The notes under the pieces were generated by a model. It saw only the letters and a list, made by a program, of their open reading frames with translations, was not told where the DNA came from and searched no databases. Positions 26,614 through 35,942 of a stretch of DNA of 64,000 bases are shown piece by piece. This DNA comes from Acidobacteriota bacterium. Its GTDB lineage: Bacteria; Acidobacteriota; Terriglobia; Bryobacterales; Bryobacteraceae. A program made the position numbers and the translations under genes. Location of the stretch: assembly GCA_016870995.1 (NCBI GenBank), contig VFZU01000005.1:56580-120579 (forward strand), read 5' to 3'. The stretch's first letter is position 1, and each line of letters starts with the position of its first letter.

Positions 26614-29219
26614 TCGATAACCAGGCCGCTCGGCAACTCCTCGCCAAATACACGGCCCAGAGCGGCCAATTCGTCCTGACCCTCTCCTTCGAGCATGGCC
26701 AGCAGTTGCGCTTTTTTCGGATGAGATTCAAATGCCTTCTCGATCAGTGTGATCGTCGCCGGTGGTAGGTCTCGCGCGACGTCACCGGTGTGACGTGCCA
26801 TCGCGGCCATCGCCTCAGAGGCGTCGCCGAAGGACAGTACCTGATCGATCCAGCGCGTGACCGTGGTGGATGGAATCACCAGGTTGTTCGGGCCATAGAG
26901 CAGCTTGCGAGCTCCCAATCGGCCCAGGCACCACATCTCGCTGGCCGAATAATCTTTGGCGCGGATGCGCTTCAGCAGGCCATTGCCCAGCTCGGTCTTG
27001 ATGCCTACTGGCAGCAGTTCAAGCGAGCTGGCGCAGCGCCACATCTCGCGGGCGAGCGAGGGGTTGAGGCGCTTGGGCTTCGCGCCTTTCGGGATCAGCG
27101 CGCCCGAGAGGCGCTGATAAAGATCCTGTTGTTGATTGCGGTTTAGGCCGCCCGAGACGCGGCCAGAGAAGATCCACCAATCAATTTCATTCTGGGCCTG
27201 ATTGCCAAATACGAGGCCTGAAGCAAAGATCCGCCGGGCCTGTTCAATTCGCAGATCGTCACCCGAGGCACCGAAGCCAGGGCGCAGGCAGAGCCCACAA
27301 AGATTGAGCCAGCGCAGTTCGTGCGCCGCCGACTTCTTGCGGCCTTCAGCGCACTCGAGAAAGACATCGGCCAACTTGCGAATGGCACTCAGCGGCCAGG
27401 ACGCACGACCCAGCGAAAGGGCTTGTTCGAGCTTTTGCGGCAGCGCTTCGGGCTCGATCGAAAAGCCGCCCGAGAAGGTTTCACGAACCAGTTCGCACGC
27501 CGTTGCCAGCGCCGATTCCGCAACCGTCGCGGTGGGCTTCGCTACCGTGCTCTTCGCGCTTTGGCGGCGCAACTCAAACTGCAGACGCCAGGAGTGTTCG
27601 CTCACCTTGCTGACGGCAAAAATCTCAAGCGTGCCAACCTCGGTAAGGTGCGCGCGCAACCGTACCGGCACGTTGCGCTCCATGTTCGGGTTACCGAAAC
27701 GGATTACCGCATCGAGGGGCGCATGCAGGTGGAAGCCTTCGTCGATCTCGACACCCTGCCCGGCTACATCTTCCGTCCGCGTCAGCGAGCTGTAGAGCTT
27801 GAAGCTGACCAGCTTGTTGGCCAGCAGGTTCAGGCCTGGAACATCGAGCTCCAGGGTCGAACCTTCTTCAGAGCCACGCGGCACAAGGCAGATCGACTGC
27901 CTATCTCCCGTGCCGATAAAGTAAGCGCGCGGCAGGCCGCCACGCACCAGAAAGCCATGGCCACCACCGCGAACATGCGCGTAGTAAGCAGCCCCCTGGG
28001 CCACCGCCAGATCTAGATCCTGATTTTCAAAAACCAGCGGAGTGGTACCGAACCAACTGCCCACCACGCTCTTCACGCGCTCCCGCAACAGATCGGGGAT
28101 GAAGAAGCCGCCGTTGAACAGGATCGCGTCGGGCCGCACATTGCCGCTCTCGCTCAAGAACTGGGCGAGGTGTTTCGTAACTGCAGGGTCGCTGACGTAA
28201 GGCAGGCCCAACTCGCGAAAGGCCGACTTCTTGTCGACATTCGGCGTGTCGGTTAGCGCGCACTCGGGTAGAAAACCATCGAGCGCCAACTCGCGGGCCT
28301 CGGCTCGTGTGATCTCCGTACGCAGCGTGCCACCAATCAGCGAGCTGCCCGCACCAAGCACGGTAATCTCGACAGATTCCGGGCCGTCGGCTGAAAGAAG
28401 TTTTTCCTTGGCTGCGGCGCATTGCCGTCGCAAAGCGCTGCGCTGGCGCAGAGAGAGCTGCGTGTTGAGCTTGGTCTCCACCAGCCAGCTCAACGTTAAA
28501 TCGAGATTGTCGCCGCCCAGCAGCAAATGCTTGCCTACTGCCGTGCGGGTGAATTGAACGTGGTCGCCAGTACGGCTCACCTGGATCAACGTAAAGTCTG
28601 AGGTGCCGCCGCCGACGTCGACGATCAGCACGTTCATGCCGTCGGTGAGATTCTTCTGCGATTGCGAAAGGTGGCGCGCGATCCACGAATAGAAAGCTGC
28701 AGCAGGTTCTTCAATCAGCGTGAGCTTTTCCATGCCGGCCGCGCGTGCAGCCTGCACAGTTAACTCTCTCGCTTCTTCGTCAAAGCAGGCGGGTACGGTC
28801 AACACAACATCGTGGTCACCGATCGGCGAGCCATGCGCAGCCTTCCAGGCTCCCGCAATGTGCGCAAGATATCTTGTTGAAGCTTCAACCGGCGAGTAAA
28901 GCCTGCCGGCTTCCTGCGCGTCCCAGGGCAGAATCTTGGCATTGCGATCGACTTCACTGTTCGACAGCCAGCTCTTGGCGGCATAGACGCTCTTGGTCGG
29001 CACCAGCGCGCCTTGCTCACGCGCAAAAACGCCCACATACTCCTGCTGGTCGAGATAGAGAAAGCTGGGGAGTGTGCGGCGCTTTTCCTGCCTGCCTTGC
29101 GCCACGTACTGCTCGATGTCGAGCACCTGGATGGGAGTGTAATCGGCCTCGGCCGCCTCTACCGGGTCCACCCAGGCCAGGGCAGAATTTGTTGTTCCTA
29201 AGTCGATGCCAATCTTCAT
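26610..29219 (-). CDS. Hsp70-like protein B with C-terminal DUF3731-type extension
   Basis: An 869-residue Hsp70 homologue. The ATPase domain starts [16 protein letters not shown] and has LIVDVGGGTSDFTLIQV. The typical peptide-binding sandwich is replaced by a beta-rich part (about 470-560), and the last 300 residues (from about 590) are a helical extension like DUF3731 found in Hsp70 homologues next to DUF2760 genes. It overlaps its partner Hsp70 A by 4 bases upstream and thiL by 4 bases downstream. With A and DUF2760 it is expected to form one module. Nothing indicates a J-protein or GrpE partner in the operon; the substrate is unknown. Confidence 0.85.
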   Translation of the reverse strand: MKIGIDLGTTNSALAWVDPVEAAEADYTPIQVLDIEQYVAQGRQEKRRTLPSFLYLDQQEYVGVFAREQGALVPTKSVYAAKSWLSNSEVDRNAKILPWDAQEAGRLYSPVEASTRYLAHIAGAWKAAHGSPIGDHDVVLTVPACFDEEARELTVQAARAAGMEKLTLIEEPAAAFYSWIARHLSQSQKNLTDGMNVLIVDVGGGTSDFTLIQVSRTGDHVQFTRTAVGKHLLLGGDNLDLTLSWLVETKLNTQLSLRQRSALRRQCAAAKEKLLSADGPESVEITVLGAGSSLIGGTLRTEITRAEARELALDGFLPECALTDTPNVDKKSAFRELGLPYVSDPAVTKHLAQFLSESGNVRPDAILFNGGFFIPDLLRERVKSVVGSWFGTTPLVFENQDLDLAVAQGAAYYAHVRGGGHGFLVRGGLPRAYFIGTGDRQSICLVPRGSEEGSTLELDVPGLNLLANKLVSFKLYSSLTRTEDVAGQGVEIDEGFHLHAPLDAVIRFGNPNMERNVPVRLRAHLTEVGTLEIFAVSKVSEHSWRLQFELRRQSAKSTVAKPTATVAESALATACELVRETFSGGFSIEPEALPQKLEQALSLGRASWPLSAIRKLADVFLECAEGRKKSAAHELRWLNLCGLCLRPGFGASGDDLRIEQARRIFASGLVFGNQAQNEIDWWIFSGRVSGGLNRNQQQDLYQRLSGALIPKGAKPKRLNPSLAREMWRCASSLELLPVGIKTELGNGLLKRIRAKDYSASEMWCLGRLGARKLLYGPNNLVIPSTTVTRWIDQVLSFGDASEAMAAMARHTGDVARDLPPATITLIEKAFESHPKKAQLLAMLEGEGQDELAALGRVFGEELPSGLVIE

Positions 29220-30934
29220 GCCTTGCGTTCTCTCACACTAAACTCCAGCTTCCAACGATCGCCGCTAGCGGCGACACAAAACAACTCCAGCACGCCCGTG
29301 TCAGTGACATGCGATTCGAGCGTCACAGGCACCAAGCCACCCGGGGTTTTTTCAGTTGGCGCGAGCGTCATCTCCATCGCGGGTAACTCGCGCAGGTCGC
29401 GCGGCATCGGCTCCAGTAGTTCCCCGGGTTCATCTCCGCGGCGCTCGGTCGAACTGAAGATGCGAAACTCAACGGGCTCGCCGACGTACAAACCAAACTT
29501 GCGGCCGGGGAAGCGATGGGACATCCCTTCCTCCATGCCGAATGGTACGACCGTGAGCGCCTTCATTGGAGGCGGCAATCCGGGCACCGCCGGCATGGCG
29601 TCTTCGATACCGACGTAATAGCTTCTCGGCACACCGCCCCGGATGCGAATGCCCTTGCCTTGTCGTGCAAGGCCAAAGTAGGCCGCCCCTCGAGCGACAG
29701 CGAGCATCAGGTCTTCGCCATCGAGCACCTTGACAGGCTTGCCCAGCCAAAGGTTCAAACTGTTCAGAATTCGATCGCGTACGAGCCCCGCTTGCAGCAC
29801 GCCGCCATTAAAGAGCACATGCGTCGGTTGCGCTCCGCCCTGCTTTACAAAGTGGGCGAGATGAGCTGTGATCCGCGCATCGCTCGCATAAGGAAGAGCT
29901 AGTTCCTGCAGTGCCGATCGGCGCGCACGTTGCGGCGTTTCGTCGAGCGGCACATGCGGAAAGAACCCTTCGACGAGAATCCGTTCGACTTCCTCACGAG
30001 TGAGCTTCGATTTGATGGTTCCGCCGATGAGGCTGCTGCCGCGTCCGAGGATGGTGACCGGTTGCTCGGTTGTGGTGTTCTCAGGGTCGAGCAAAGCTTC
30101 TTTTGCGGCGCGGCATTGCTGCCAGAGCGCTTGCAATTGCTGCGCATCGAGCTTTGGCAGCTTCGTTTCCAGGTGGCGTGCCAGGGCAAGATCCATGTTG
30201 TCGCCGCCGAGCAGAATGTGGTCACCCACCGCGACTCGTTCGAGCTCCAGCGAACCGCCAGCATCCTTGACGTCGATCAGCGTGAAGTCTGTGGTGCCAC
30301 CGCCGATGTCGATGATCAGAATCCGGTCGCCCGGGCCGACGCGCTCGCGCCAGTCGAGATGTTTGGCGATCCAGGCGTAAAACGCGGCTTGCGGTTCTTC
30401 GAGCAGAACCATTTTTTCGATGCCAGCAGCGCGGGCGGCTTTCTCCGTGAGTTGACGCGCGACAGCGTCAAAGCTGGCTGGAACTGTGAGAACAACTTCG
30501 TGCTCCGCAAGAGGAGTCTGACCCGAGTGCTCCCAAGCGGCTGCCAGATGCTCGAGGTAAGCACGCGAGGCGGCAACCGGTGAAACCTTCTCAACACCTT
30601 CGGGCGCATGCACCGGCAGAAACGCCTCATTGCGATCCACACCCGCAAAGCTCAGCCAAGATTTCGCACTCGAAACCAGGCGGCCCATGCTCTCGGCGCC
30701 ACGGCGTCGGGCAAGGGCTCCGGTGACCCACGTCGGGTTCTCATCCCAAGGCAGAGAAGTCGCGCCGGGCGCAAAATCCTTGGGGCCGGGCAAATACAAG
30801 AAAGAGGGCAGCAGAGGTTCAGCGCGAACTTCATTTGGCTGTACGGCCTGCTCCACAAGAAAAGCCATTACGGTTTCACCATCCGCGTAAGCCAGCGCGC
30901 TGTTGGTGGTGCCGAGATCGATTCCAATAACCAA
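29216..30934 (-). CDS. Hsp70-like protein A
   Basis: A 572-residue Hsp70 homologue with [18 protein letters not shown] and a phosphate-2 loop LIIDIGGGTTDFTLIDV. The ATPase domain (1-about 400) is recognisable, the C-terminal part (about 430-572) is a shortened beta domain without the usual helical lid, and the end is basic (WKLEFSVRERKA). It resembles Hsp70 B along the ATPase domain, so the two are old paralogues. It begins 6 bases after the DUF2760 gene and overlaps Hsp70 B by four bases. Confidence 0.85.
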   Translation of the reverse strand: MVIGIDLGTTNSALAYADGETVMAFLVEQAVQPNEVRAEPLLPSFLYLPGPKDFAPGATSLPWDENPTWVTGALARRRGAESMGRLVSSAKSWLSFAGVDRNEAFLPVHAPEGVEKVSPVAASRAYLEHLAAAWEHSGQTPLAEHEVVLTVPASFDAVARQLTEKAARAAGIEKMVLLEEPQAAFYAWIAKHLDWRERVGPGDRILIIDIGGGTTDFTLIDVKDAGGSLELERVAVGDHILLGGDNMDLALARHLETKLPKLDAQQLQALWQQCRAAKEALLDPENTTTEQPVTILGRGSSLIGGTIKSKLTREEVERILVEGFFPHVPLDETPQRARRSALQELALPYASDARITAHLAHFVKQGGAQPTHVLFNGGVLQAGLVRDRILNSLNLWLGKPVKVLDGEDLMLAVARGAAYFGLARQGKGIRIRGGVPRSYYVGIEDAMPAVPGLPPPMKALTVVPFGMEEGMSHRFPGRKFGLYVGEPVEFRIFSSTERRGDEPGELLEPMPRDLRELPAMEMTLAPTEKTPGGLVPVTLESHVTDTGVLELFCVAASGDRWKLEFSVRERKA

Positions 30935-30940
30935 GAAAAC

Positions 30941-31483
30941 CTACTCAACCTCAATTTCAGCGGGGGCCAGGATCTTCAAATTCGCTTTGGCAGGGTAGGC
31001 GGGCAATTCGATTTTCTCGACCTTCCAACCCTTGTGGCGAAGTGTTCCAGCCTTGACATTACCGTCGGCCGGGACGTTGCCGATTAGCTTGATCGCGCCA
31101 GGGTCGTTCTTCAGCGCGCCCGCGGCCGAAAGCTGCGTCACTGCGCCTTCCACCCCATCGATCACCGGCTGCAGCGAGAGATAACGCTGCAATGTGGCGC
31201 GCGAGCTCTCATGGATATTGCGCACTGCTGCACCCACTTGCTCGTCGGTATACGGTGAGACATCTTCCATCAGAAAGTCGATCAGCCGGGCATCGCGCTG
31301 CAGCAGCGACAGCAACTGCAAGGCCCCTTCGCTGACATCCACCTTGGGCGGCGGGGCCGCTGCGGCGGGAGCGGCTTTGGCCGCGCGCTTGGAAAGCCCA
31401 AGAGCGAGGATCACAGACTCGGGAAGTTGTCCGCCAAACAGCAGACCAAAAAATGAAGAAAATGCAAGCGAAATACGGCTCAA
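30941..31483 (-). CDS. DUF2760 domain protein, first gene of the double-Hsp70 operon
   Basis: A 180-residue DUF2760 protein. The N-terminus is hydrophobic (SFFGLLFGGQLPESVILALGL), then an Ala/Pro-rich linker, and the domain proper from about 50: EGALQLLSLLQRDARLIDFLMEDVSPYTDEQVGAAVRNIHESSRATL, ending with KGWKVEKIELP. DUF2760 genes usually sit directly before an Hsp70-like pair and have no known function. It heads a six-gene operon. The divergent MerR gene begins 83 bases away. Confidence 0.85.
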   Translation of the reverse strand: MSRISLAFSSFFGLLFGGQLPESVILALGLSKRAAKAAPAAAAPPPKVDVSEGALQLLSLLQRDARLIDFLMEDVSPYTDEQVGAAVRNIHESSRATLQRYLSLQPVIDGVEGAVTQLSAAGALKNDPGAIKLIGNVPADGNVKAGTLRHKGWKVEKIELPAYPAKANLKILAPAEIEVE

Positions 31484-31544
31484 GATTGGCTCGAGCCTCC
31501 GTTTCTATTGGGGATTCGCGGCTGAATTAACCGCATCTTCCATT

Positions 31545-31554
31545 CTAGCGCTAG
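31545..31554. promoter_or_regulatory. Palindrome upstream of merR, candidate operator
   Basis: CTAGCGCTAG at 31545-31554 is a perfect palindrome 11 bases before the merR ATG and inside the merR/DUF2760 intergenic region. It could be a MerR operator, but the dyad is shorter and closer to the start than usual, and I see no clear pair of -35/-10 boxes at 19-20 spacing. Confidence 0.3.
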
Positions 31555-31565
31555 GATAAGCACAG

Positions 31566-31892
31566 ATGGCCGAACCCGAGATCAAATGGAAACGCGGCGA
31601 GCTGGCTGAGGCTTGCGGTGTCAACAGCGAAACGTTGCGCTTTTATGAAAAGGCTGGATTGCTCAAGCCCGAACGCGCAGCCAACGGATACCGACTCTAC
31701 GGGATGGCTGACGCCAAGCGAATCCGGCTGGCGCAACGGGCGGTGGGAGTGGGGTTTAGCCTCGAAGACGTGAAGAGCTGGATTGAGGGCGACAGTGTCC
31801 GAATGGAGAAGGCGCTGGTCCGGGTTGAGGCCAAAATCGATGAGTTGGAGCGGCTCCGGAAGAGCCTTCGAAAAAAATTGAAAAAAGTTTGA
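31566..31892 (+). CDS. MerR-family regulator, short form
   Basis: A 108-residue MerR protein. The DNA-binding half reads KRGELAEACGVNSETLRFYEKAGLLKPERAANGYRLYGMADAKRIRLAQ, followed by a helix GVGFSLEDVKSW and a short coiled-coil ending in lysines. The metal-binding loop with Cys residues of CueR/ZntR types is missing, so the signal is unknown. It is divergent from the double-Hsp70 operon and could control that operon, itself, or both. A strong hairpin at 31947 ends its transcription. Confidence 0.8.
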   Translation: MAEPEIKWKRGELAEACGVNSETLRFYEKAGLLKPERAANGYRLYGMADAKRIRLAQRAVGVGFSLEDVKSWIEGDSVRMEKALVRVEAKIDELERLRKSLRKKLKKV

Positions 31893-31946
31893 GCTATTTT
31901 TCGTCGATCTACCGCTATCCCTGATGAAGACGATTGCAACACCTAA

Positions 31947-32005
31947 TTACAGAGGGTGGCGGCGTGTCGGAGGGATTTCTCTGCCACTCTCTGTAACCTT
32001 TTTGC
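31947..32005 (+). terminator. Rho-independent-type terminator after merR
   Basis: Arms TTACAGAGGGTGGC (31947-31960) and GCCACTCTCTGTAA (31983-31996) pair over 14 bases with a single G-U wobble, a 22-base loop between, and CCTTTTTGCC right after. This is a good terminator-like hairpin for merR and separates it from the sigma factor gene. It could instead be an attenuator in the leader of the sigma factor gene. Confidence 0.6.
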
Positions 32006-32027
32006 CTTCTGCCGGAACGTAACGGTT

Positions 32028-32486
32028 GTGAAGCAAGACGGGGCGGCGCTTTTCGAAACCCACGGCCAGGATCTATATCGGTTCGCCTACCGCCTTTCCG
32101 GCATTCGCGAGATTGCCGAAGACGCAGTCCAGGAGTGCTTTGTTTCCCTGATGAAGACGGCCAGGCCGATTCCTGATCCCGCGCGGCCCTACCTTTTTGG
32201 AGTAGTGCGCAATCTGGTCTTCAAGACCCTGAATCGGCCCACTGCCCTGCCAGCGTTGCGCGATCCTGCAATCCCGCCCGATCAATCAAGCGACGTGCAC
32301 ACGATGCTCTTGCGTCTTCCCGAGGAAGCCCGCGCGGCACTAGTGCTCATCTCGATCGAAGGCTTCACCTACGAAGAGGCAGGACAAATCCTCGACGTTG
32401 ACCCCGCAACGCTCCGCGTGCGCATTCACCGTGCTCGCCGCCAATTGAAGCAGGAACGCGGATACGAGGTAACCACTCATGACTGA
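32028..32486 (+). CDS. ECF-type sigma-70 factor
   Basis: A 152-residue ECF-type sigma factor with region 2 (LFETHGQDLYRFAYRLSG, AEDAVQECFVSLMKTA) and region 4 (EEARAALVLISIEGFTYEEAGQILDVDPATLRVRIHRARRQLKQ). Region 1 and 3 are absent. I choose GTG 32028, which begins the protein just before region 2; an earlier in-frame start at 31956 lies inside the terminator hairpin. It overlaps the next gene by 8 bases. The set sigma factor - membrane protein - kinase suggests control by a cell-envelope signal. Confidence 0.85.
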   Translation: MKQDGAALFETHGQDLYRFAYRLSGIREIAEDAVQECFVSLMKTARPIPDPARPYLFGVVRNLVFKTLNRPTALPALRDPAIPPDQSSDVHTMLLRLPEEARAALVLISIEGFTYEEAGQILDVDPATLRVRIHRARRQLKQERGYEVTTHD

Positions 32487-33399
32487 CCAAGAACTCGACC
32501 TGAGGCTACTCGCAATCCCGGTACCCGATCCAAACCCGGAATGGAGAATTCGCATGCAGAAAAAACTAAAGCACAATCCCTGCAATCGAAGGCTGTTACT
32601 CGCTGGGCTGGCCGCCTGCGCGGTGCTGGGCGCGAGTCTCCAAACCAACGAACTCTTTAAGACGCGTCTCGGCATCCCTGGAGCAAATTTGATCATCACT
32701 ACTCGTACCGAATCGATCAGTTCAAGAATCCAGTGGAGGGGGCTCGGGAACTCGGTGTATCCTCGCAAGAGCCCGGACTGGATTCGCCGCTACACGTATG
32801 ACAATTCCACTCAAACGGTTTGGGGCTACGAAACGCGTTTAGCTCCCGTGAGTAGCGGCCGCTATCGCATCGAATTCCGGGCTCTCACTGAGGATCCGCG
32901 CCCGAATCTACAGGCTGCCGTGAAGAGCTTTCGATGGATTGCCCCAGACCAGATCCCACAGTCTCGCGAAGTTCAGTTCGGCGAAGTGGTCACTGTCGAC
33001 CTGAGGCCTCAGCTGAGAGATGAACTCCAAGTGAACCCGGGACCGGATTCGATCGTCGATGAAATGAAGAAAGATCCCCTCCGCATCATGAATCCTGTTC
33101 TTGAGGAAGGTGGCATCCGCATCAGCGGCGAGACCGCTGCGGGTCTGTCCGGAAAGGCTCTGATGATTTTCTGGCCGGGACAGAAAACTCTCACAATTCG
33201 GCTCGACAAAGGATTCAAGGAAGACCATACCGAGATCGGATTTGTGGATGGAAAAATGCTGGAATTCGATCTGGACGGACATCACTACGTGCTCAAGTCG
33301 GACTGGGTCATTGCCGATGGGGGTCGCCGGTCCATCTACGGATTGGTGAGTCCCAACCAAGAAGAAAAAGGCCCGGTTTTCTTCGGTTCAAGGGACTAA
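32479..33399 (+). CDS. Membrane-anchored protein, putative anti-sigma factor
   Basis: A 306-residue protein with a cytoplasmic N-terminus of about 35 residues (MTDQELDLRLLAIPVPDPNPEWR), one membrane helix RLLLAGLAACAVLGASL at about 37-55, and a 250-residue beta-rich extracytoplasmic part. Overlap with the ECF sigma gene by 8 bases and this topology are typical of anti-sigma factors in acidobacteria. No ZAS-type Zn motif (His-x3-Cys-x2-Cys) is seen in the N-terminus, so the assignment rests on position and topology. Confidence 0.6.
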   Translation: MTDQELDLRLLAIPVPDPNPEWRIRMQKKLKHNPCNRRLLLAGLAACAVLGASLQTNELFKTRLGIPGANLIITTRTESISSRIQWRGLGNSVYPRKSPDWIRRYTYDNSTQTVWGYETRLAPVSSGRYRIEFRALTEDPRPNLQAAVKSFRWIAPDQIPQSREVQFGEVVTVDLRPQLRDELQVNPGPDSIVDEMKKDPLRIMNPVLEEGGIRISGETAAGLSGKALMIFWPGQKTLTIRLDKGFKEDHTEIGFVDGKMLEFDLDGHHYVLKSDWVIADGGRRSIYGLVSPNQEEKGPVFFGSRD

Positions 33400-33449
33400 C
33401 TCAGTCAGGCTCCGGAGGTTGGTTTCTATGGCTAATACACTCGCCTGAA

Positions 33450-35942
33450 GTGCAACCGCTTCCCAGATTCGGCATCTATCAGGCCACAACCCTGCTTGGC
33501 CAGGGTGGGATGGGAAGCGTTTATCTTGCCGAGCGCGCCGATGAGCTGTTCAGCCAAAAGGTCGCCATCAAGGTGTTGGCCGCCCATCTCAGTGGCAATG
33601 ACTTTGAAAAGCGTTTCCGTGTCGAACGGCAACTGCTTGCGCAGATGCACCATCCCAACATCGTTCAGTTGCTCGATGGTGGCGTCACCGAAAGCGGCGA
33701 AGCATTTCTTGTCACCGAGTATGTGGATGGAGCTCCGATCGACCGTTTCTGCGATCACCGCCGCTTGAACGTGGTGCAGCGCATCGAACTCTGCCTGCAG
33801 GTCTGCGCCGCCGTCGAGCACGCGCATCAGAACCTCGTTGTACACCGCGATCTGAAGCCATCGAACATCCTCGTCACACTCGAACAGGCGATTGTGAAGC
33901 TCCTCGACTTCGGCACCGCTAAACTCCTCAAGAGCGCCGAGGCCGCCACCGTGACTGAGGTCATGCTGCTCACGCCGCAGTACGCTAGCCCCGAGCAACT
34001 GCGCAAAGATCCGATTACCACCCGCGCTGACATTTATTCGCTGGGTATCATCTTGTTCGAGTTGCTGAGCGGCCAGCGTCCCTTCGCCGGGACAGGCGAA
34101 GTGATGCATGAACTGGCCCGCGCCTACGAGTACTCGAAGCTGAAGACTCTTGGCACGGACATCACCGAAGAAATCGCCGGTCGTCGGGCCGCCTCCACCC
34201 GTGAGCTAAGTCGCGCGCTATCCGGCGATCTCCGCGTGATCTGTGCCAAGGCGCTTGAGCATGAACCAGCCCGGCGCTATGCAACGGTGCGCGAGTTCAT
34301 GGACGATCTTGAGGCTTACCTGGGCTCACGGCCTGTCAAGGCCCGCCCGGCGACGCTGCTTTATCGAGCTGGTAAATTCATTCACCGGGAGCGCATTGCC
34401 GTAGCCGCCGGAGTGCTCGCCGTAGCCGCGATTTCAGGCGGCATTGTTGGCACGCTGCGCGAGAAGCAGCTGGCCGAGAGGCGCTTTGAAGATGTTCGCC
34501 GCCTGGCCAGGTATCAGATCTTCGATCTCTATGACCAGCTTCAGGACGTTCAGGGAACCACGCGGCTCAGAGCGGGCATGTCGGCCGTAGCACTGCGATA
34601 TTTAAATGCCCTCGCCGCCGAGGCAACCCAGGATGAATCTCTCGCTGTCGAGATAGCAAAGGGCTATCTGCGTGTCGGTGATGTGGAAGGCAATTTCGCC
34701 ATGCAGTCGCTCGGCAATTGGCGCGATGCGCTTGAAACCTATCAAAAGGGTTTGAAGGTATTGGGTCAGTTTCAAGGCTTGCCTGCCCGTCAGGCCAGGG
34801 CCTGGTTGCAGTACAGCAGCCTCAACGCCAGGCTGACTCTTGAGCCTGCCAAAGATGGCGCAAACCAGATCGCTCCCATCGTCTATGACTACGAAGCGCT
34901 GGTGCGCGAAGCACCCCGAGATGCAGAGAACCATCTTCGGTTGGGCAAGGTTTATCAGGCTGTGGCTCGGGCCCTGCCATCGGGCCAGTTCGGGGACAAA
35001 AGCGCGGAATGGGTGGATAAAGCAAAGGCGGCATTCGAAAAGGGCCTTGAACGCGAGCCAAAATCGAACAAGCTTCTCGCCGCCATGGCCAGTCTGGCCG
35101 GTGAGCGGGCTGGATGGCTGGTACAGACTCGGCCGCAGGAGGCTTTGCGATGGATCGCCGAGGCCGAGATGTGGTACCTCCAACTGCCCGAGCCGATGCG
35201 AAGAAAGATCTCGACACAACGCGATCGAGCGAGCAGCCTCGTCATGCGTGCCACGGCGTTGTTCTCAAGCGGACGCAAGGAAGAAGGTCACGCCGAGATG
35301 TTGAAGGCGCTGACTCTATTTGAGGATCTTGCGCGCGACCCCGATAACCTCGCCGCGAAGATGGATCTTTTCAGCACAATCCACAACCTTGCGCTGATGG
35401 AGGACGGCGAAGGGAATGCGGCCGCCTTTCTGAAGCTCTCCGAACGAATGCTGACTCTGATCGAGGACATTCTGGCTCGAAGCCGCAGCGCTCGCAGTGA
35501 GTCTTACTTTGAAAGCGCGCTGTACAACCTCAGCTATGCCTATTCGCAGGCGAATGACCCGCGCGCCACAGCAACCTTGAAGCGGACCTTTGCGGTCCTC
35601 GAAGCCAAGGTGAAGGCCAACCCGAAAGAAGTTTCAAGCCGTGTTTTGTTGTCAGACCTGATTCTCAACCTGGCGCATCCAGGTTTTGACAAAGCTGAGG
35701 TGGCACTGGACTACACGCGTCAGCTGACCGAGATTGCTCCCGGAGAGCTGAACAGTTGGGAGCTGTTAGCCGCTGCGCATCTCAAGTTGAAAGCCTACCC
35801 GGAAGCAGTGCAGGCGCTCGAGAAGGGCATTGCACTCATTCCTGCTCCGAAGCCAGGAGAGCCACCTTCGAACGTCTACCAAAACCTGACAGAGCGCTTG
35901 GGTCGCTACCGGGAAAAATTGGCAACCGCAGCGCGCCAGTAA
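33450..35942 (+). CDS. Membrane Ser/Thr protein kinase with TPR-type domain
   Basis: An 830-residue kinase. The Gly loop GQGGMGSVYLA is at about 17-27, VAIK at 38-41, HRDLKPSN near 128-135 and DFGTA near 153. A membrane helix IAVAAGVLAVAAISGGIVG follows at about 310-330, and the remainder outside is a run of TPR-like helical repeats (about 400-820). It starts at GTG 33450, as an ATG at 33428 runs into TGA. Similar kinase-TPR proteins lie beside ECF sigma factors in acidobacteria. It overlaps the convergent 262-aa gene by 37 bases. Confidence 0.9.
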   Translation: MQPLPRFGIYQATTLLGQGGMGSVYLAERADELFSQKVAIKVLAAHLSGNDFEKRFRVERQLLAQMHHPNIVQLLDGGVTESGEAFLVTEYVDGAPIDRFCDHRRLNVVQRIELCLQVCAAVEHAHQNLVVHRDLKPSNILVTLEQAIVKLLDFGTAKLLKSAEAATVTEVMLLTPQYASPEQLRKDPITTRADIYSLGIILFELLSGQRPFAGTGEVMHELARAYEYSKLKTLGTDITEEIAGRRAASTRELSRALSGDLRVICAKALEHEPARRYATVREFMDDLEAYLGSRPVKARPATLLYRAGKFIHRERIAVAAGVLAVAAISGGIVGTLREKQLAERRFEDVRRLARYQIFDLYDQLQDVQGTTRLRAGMSAVALRYLNALAAEATQDESLAVEIAKGYLRVGDVEGNFAMQSLGNWRDALETYQKGLKVLGQFQGLPARQARAWLQYSSLNARLTLEPAKDGANQIAPIVYDYEALVREAPRDAENHLRLGKVYQAVARALPSGQFGDKSAEWVDKAKAAFEKGLEREPKSNKLLAAMASLAGERAGWLVQTRPQEALRWIAEAEMWYLQLPEPMRRKISTQRDRASSLVMRATALFSSGRKEEGHAEMLKALTLFEDLARDPDNLAAKMDLFSTIHNLALMEDGEGNAAAFLKLSERMLTLIEDILARSRSARSESYFESALYNLSYAYSQANDPRATATLKRTFAVLEAKVKANPKEVSSRVLLSDLILNLAHPGFDKAEVALDYTRQLTEIAPGELNSWELLAAAHLKLKAYPEAVQALEKGIALIPAPKPGEPPSNVYQNLTERLGRYREKLATAARQ

